Shown here: one piece after another, positions 61,488 to 64,000 of the stretch
Position numbering within the stretch: position 1 is the stretch's first letter
Layout of the letters: the number at the start of each line of letters is the position of its first letter
DNA from: Streptomyces sp. NBC_01723
Lineage (GTDB): Bacteria > Actinomycetota > Actinomycetes > Streptomycetales > Streptomycetaceae
NCBI RefSeq assembly: GCF_036246005.1
Contig: NZ_CP109171.1
Coordinates: 310,001-374,000, forward strand
DNA: 64,000 nt
Direction of reading: 5' to 3'
Notes under the pieces: model-generated
Seen by the model: only the letters and a program-made list of their open reading frames with translations
Database searches by the model: none
Told to the model about the DNA's origin: nothing
Translations under genes and position numbers: made by a program

Positions 61488-62672
61488 ATGGGTGTGCAAA
61501 TGACCGAGAGCGACAAGGGGTTGTGCATGCTGGGACCGCCGTCCACGGTGACCGAGCCGGTCAGACCGGCCGACGGCCCGCTCACGGCCCGTGACGCCGT
61601 CCGGGCGGCCGAGGCGGAACTCGACGCCGTCCTCGACGCCAGGCTGCGGCAGGCACGCGAGGTCGATCCCGTGTACGCCCGCGACGTCGCCGAGCGCGTC
61701 GCCGCCTTCGTACGGCGCGGCGGCAAGCGGCTGCGCACGGCGTTCGCGTGGTGCGGGTGGCGGGCCGCCGGCGGAGCCGGGGACGTCACGCCGGTCCTGC
61801 GCACGGGCGCGGCCCTGGAACTCGTCCAGGCGTGCGCGCTCGTCCACGACGACGTGATGGACGGATCAGCGCTGCGCCGCGGCGCGCCCGCCGTCCACGT
61901 CGACCTCGCCGGCGCGCACCTCGCCGCGGGGATGAGCGGCTCCGCCGACGCCTTCGGCGCGTCCGCCGCCGTACTCGTCGGCGATCTGGCCCTGGCGTGG
62001 GCGGACGACCTGCTGACCGAGACGGCGCTCCGCTCGCCGTACGGTGCGCGGCTGCACCAGGAGTGGCAGGACATGCGCGGCGAGATGGTCGCCGGCCAGT
62101 ACCGGGACCTGCACGCGCAGGCCACCGGGGCGTCGGGCGTCGACGCGGCGCTGAGCGTCGCCACCCTCAAGAGCGCCCTGTACACGGTCGAACGCCCACT
62201 GGCGCTGGGCGCGGTACTCAACGGTGCCGACGGGCCCGCCCTGGACGCGCTGCGGGCCGCCGGACGGTGTGCCGGGCTCGCCTTCCAGCTCCGCGACGAC
62301 CTGCTCGGCGCCTTCGGCGACCCGGCGGTGACGGGCAAACCGGCCGACGACGACCTGCGCACGCGCAAGCTGACGTGTCTGCTCGCGGTCGGCCTCAGGG
62401 CCGCCGAGGCCGGCGGCGACGCGGATGCCGCCGACGCGCTCGCCCCGGGGGTGCGGCCCGGCGCGGACGACGAAGTGCGCCGGATGCGCGACGCGCTGGA
62501 ACGCACCGGGGCGCGGGCCGTCGTCGAGGCGACCATCACGGAGCTGGCCGCGAAGAGTCTGCGGCACTTCGCCCGTACCGGCGCCGAGCCCGCCGTACGC
62601 CGTGAGTTCACCGCCCTGGTCGAGCGGGCGTCCGGTGTCGTCGCGGGGCGCACCACCGGGGAGGCCGCGTGA
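61488..62672 (+). CDS. crtE: Geranylgeranyl diphosphate synthase CrtE
   Basis: About 394 residues of a trans-prenyltransferase. The first Asp-rich motif is VHDDVMDGSALRRG, GGKRLRTAFAW precedes it and the second motif is LAFQLRDDLLGAFGD. It makes the C20 precursor of carotenoids. The start is uncertain between ATG 61488, GTG 61494 (GGAAG at good spacing) and ATG 61500. Its TGA overlaps the crtI GTG (GTGA). First crt gene of the cluster. Confidence 0.92.
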   Translation: MGVQMTESDKGLCMLGPPSTVTEPVRPADGPLTARDAVRAAEAELDAVLDARLRQAREVDPVYARDVAERVAAFVRRGGKRLRTAFAWCGWRAAGGAGDVTPVLRTGAALELVQACALVHDDVMDGSALRRGAPAVHVDLAGAHLAAGMSGSADAFGASAAVLVGDLALAWADDLLTETALRSPYGARLHQEWQDMRGEMVAGQYRDLHAQATGASGVDAALSVATLKSALYTVERPLALGAVLNGADGPALDALRAAGRCAGLAFQLRDDLLGAFGDPAVTGKPADDDLRTRKLTCLLAVGLRAAEAGGDADAADALAPGVRPGADDEVRRMRDALERTGARAVVEATITELAAKSLRHFARTGAEPAVRREFTALVERASGVVAGRTTGEAA

Positions 62673-64000
62673 GGACGGTGACGGGCCCGACGGATCACGT
62701 GGTCGTGGTGGGCGCCGGCCTCTCCGGGCTGGCCTGCGCGCTGCACCTGCTGGGCGCGGGCCGCCGGGTGACGGTCGTCGAACGGGACGACGGGCCGGGC
62801 GGCCGGGCGGGCCGGGTGAGCCTGGGCGGCTACGAGATCGACACGGGGCCCACGGTGCTGACCATGCCGCACCTGGCCGACGAGGCGTTCGCCGCCGTGG
62901 GCGACCGCCTCGACCGCCATGTCGAGCTGACGCCCCTGCATCCGGCGTACCGGGCGAGTTTCGCCGACGGGAGCGCCCTCGACGTCCACACCGACGGCGA
63001 CGCGATGGAGGCGGAGGTGAGGCGGTTCGCGGGCCCTGCCGAGGCGGCCGGCTACCGCGGGCTGCGGAACTGGCTGGAGCAGCTGTACCGGGCACAGATG
63101 CGGCGGTTCATCGACACGAACTTCGACTCGCCCTTCCAGCTGCTCCACCCCGACCTGGCCCGGCTGGCGGCGCTGGGCGGCTTCGGGCGGCTGGACCGGC
63201 GGATCGGCCGCTTCATCGCCGACCCGCGGCTGCGCCGTGTCTTCTCCTTCCAGGCGCTGTACGCCGGTGTGGCCCCGGCCCGGGCCCTCGCGGCGTACGC
63301 GGTGATCGCCTACATGGACACCGTGGCCGGCGTCTGGTTCCCCAAGGGCGGCATGCACGCGCTGCCCCGCGGGATGGCGGACGCGGCGGGCGCGGCGGGG
63401 GCCGGGTTCCGCTGGTCGTCCGAGGTGACGTCGCTGGAGCGGTCGGCGGGCCGGGTGCGGGCCGTGCGGCTGGCCTCCGGGGAGCGGATCCCGTGCGACG
63501 CCGTGGTGCTGACCTGCGAACTGCCCGCCGCGCACCGGCTGCTGGGGCGTACGCCGAGGCGTCCGGTGCGGCTGCGGCACTCCCCCTCGGCGGTCGTCCT
63601 GCACGCCGGAACCGACCGGACGTGGCCCGGTCTCGCCCACCACACGCTGTCCTTCGGCGGCGCCTGGGAAGCCACCTTCGACGAACTGACCCGCACGGGG
63701 CGGCTGATGAGCGACCCGTCCCTGCTGATCACCCGGCCGACGACGCACGACCCCGGCCTCGCACCGCCGGGCCGGCACCTCCACTACGTCCTCGCACCGT
63801 GCCCGAACACCGACGTGGGGCCCTCCGCCGCCGCGTGGCGGGACCTGGGCCCCCGCTACCGGGACGCCCTGGTCGCCGAGCTGGAGCGGCGGGGACTGGA
63901 CGGGTTCGCGGCCGGTGTCCAGGAGGAGTTGCTGATCACCCCGCTGGACTGGGCGGCGCAGGGGCACGCGGCGGGCAGCCCCTTCTCGGTCTCCCACACC
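62669..64000 (+). CDS. crtI: Phytoene desaturase CrtI (3' end outside window)
   Basis: 444 codons are open to the end of the window. The start is GTG 62669 overlapping the crtE stop, with GAGG upstream. The FAD motif VVVVGAGLSGLACALHLLGA, RVTVVERDDGPGGRAGRVSL and YEIDTGPTVLTMPHL mark a CrtI-type desaturase, and QALYAGVAPARALAAYAVIA with GVWFPKGGMHALP the middle. It should turn phytoene into lycopene or neurosporene for later isorenieratene-type steps. About 50 residues of the C-terminal FAD-binding part are cut off by the window edge. Confidence 0.93.
   Translation, partial: MRTVTGPTDHVVVVGAGLSGLACALHLLGAGRRVTVVERDDGPGGRAGRVSLGGYEIDTGPTVLTMPHLADEAFAAVGDRLDRHVELTPLHPAYRASFADGSALDVHTDGDAMEAEVRRFAGPAEAAGYRGLRNWLEQLYRAQMRRFIDTNFDSPFQLLHPDLARLAALGGFGRLDRRIGRFIADPRLRRVFSFQALYAGVAPARALAAYAVIAYMDTVAGVWFPKGGMHALPRGMADAAGAAGAGFRWSSEVTSLERSAGRVRAVRLASGERIPCDAVVLTCELPAAHRLLGRTPRRPVRLRHSPSAVVLHAGTDRTWPGLAHHTLSFGGAWEATFDELTRTGRLMSDPSLLITRPTTHDPGLAPPGRHLHYVLAPCPNTDVGPSAAAWRDLGPRYRDALVAELERRGLDGFAAGVQEELLITPLDWAAQGHAAGSPFSVSHT

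Overview
The window is about 64 kb of very GC-rich DNA with strong third-position GC bias, GTG and TTG starts, leaderless-looking starts and Streptomyces-type gene families (SpoIIE phosphatases, DUF574 methyltransferases, 2-methylisoborneol genes, a light-type carotenoid cluster). It is almost certainly a Streptomyces chromosome, probably an accessory-rich arm or sub-arm: TetR regulators are frequent and several loci are visibly decayed. No tRNA, rRNA, CRISPR array, prophage or insertion sequence was recognised.

Layout. 1-15.3 kb: membrane-protein tail, PAS-SpoIIE phosphatase, a HEAT-repeat/MerR-HEAT operon, a dead conflict-system remnant (EACC1-like fragment plus a frameshifted ORF), a secreted lysyl-oxidase-like protein, a PucR regulator, 2'-5' RNA ligase, two methyltransferases, a secreted EEP nuclease/phosphatase, NAD kinase, a GPP34 protein and a large SUKH protein. 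15.6-19.0 kb: an operon for a family-2B encapsulin shell with a cyclic-nucleotide-binding domain, a 2-methylisoborneol-type C11 terpene cyclase and GPP 2-C-methyltransferase. 19.0-27.9 kb: two TetR-controlled divergent modules, a lipid kinase, an aminoglycoside-phosphotransferase-like kinase, an NlpC/P60 hydrolase with a partner gene, and an M1 peptidase. 28.0-29.4 kb: a scar made of pieces of an aromatic amino acid lyase and a CocE-type hydrolase, including a small inverted piece. 29.4-40.6 kb: APC permease, orphan MbtH under an iron box, GH30 glycosidase with its TetR, RidA/WYL pair, GNAT, a doubly truncated SDR/TetR pair, TetR/amidase pair, DUF998 and a RibD/DHFR-like reductase.

40.6-58.2 kb: cobalamin biosynthesis. 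cobN sits under a cobalamin riboswitch. Opposite it runs cobG-cobH-cobIJ, and cobK, cbiD, cobM and cobL follow. A second cobalamin riboswitch controls a 2Fe-2S ferredoxin. It lies beside a frameshifted FhuF-like gene and the debris of a FecCD-type ABC transporter, so a B12-regulated metal or corrinoid transport locus has been lost. A large sensor SpoIIE phosphatase/kinase lies between the two parts. 58.2-64 kb: small membrane proteins, then an FeS-type photolyase, crtE and the start of crtI, the head of a carotenoid cluster running out of the window.

Themes. Several modules are a TetR regulator divergent from one enzyme gene, with visible palindromes between them. At three places (28.56, 36.47 and 56.9 kb) a deletion removed the facing 5' parts of divergent genes. 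The most biologically distinctive intact system is the encapsulin/C11-terpenoid operon. The most novel-looking small items are the iron-box-controlled orphan MbtH gene and a 17-codon ORF with a perfect Shine-Dalgarno upstream of cobL.
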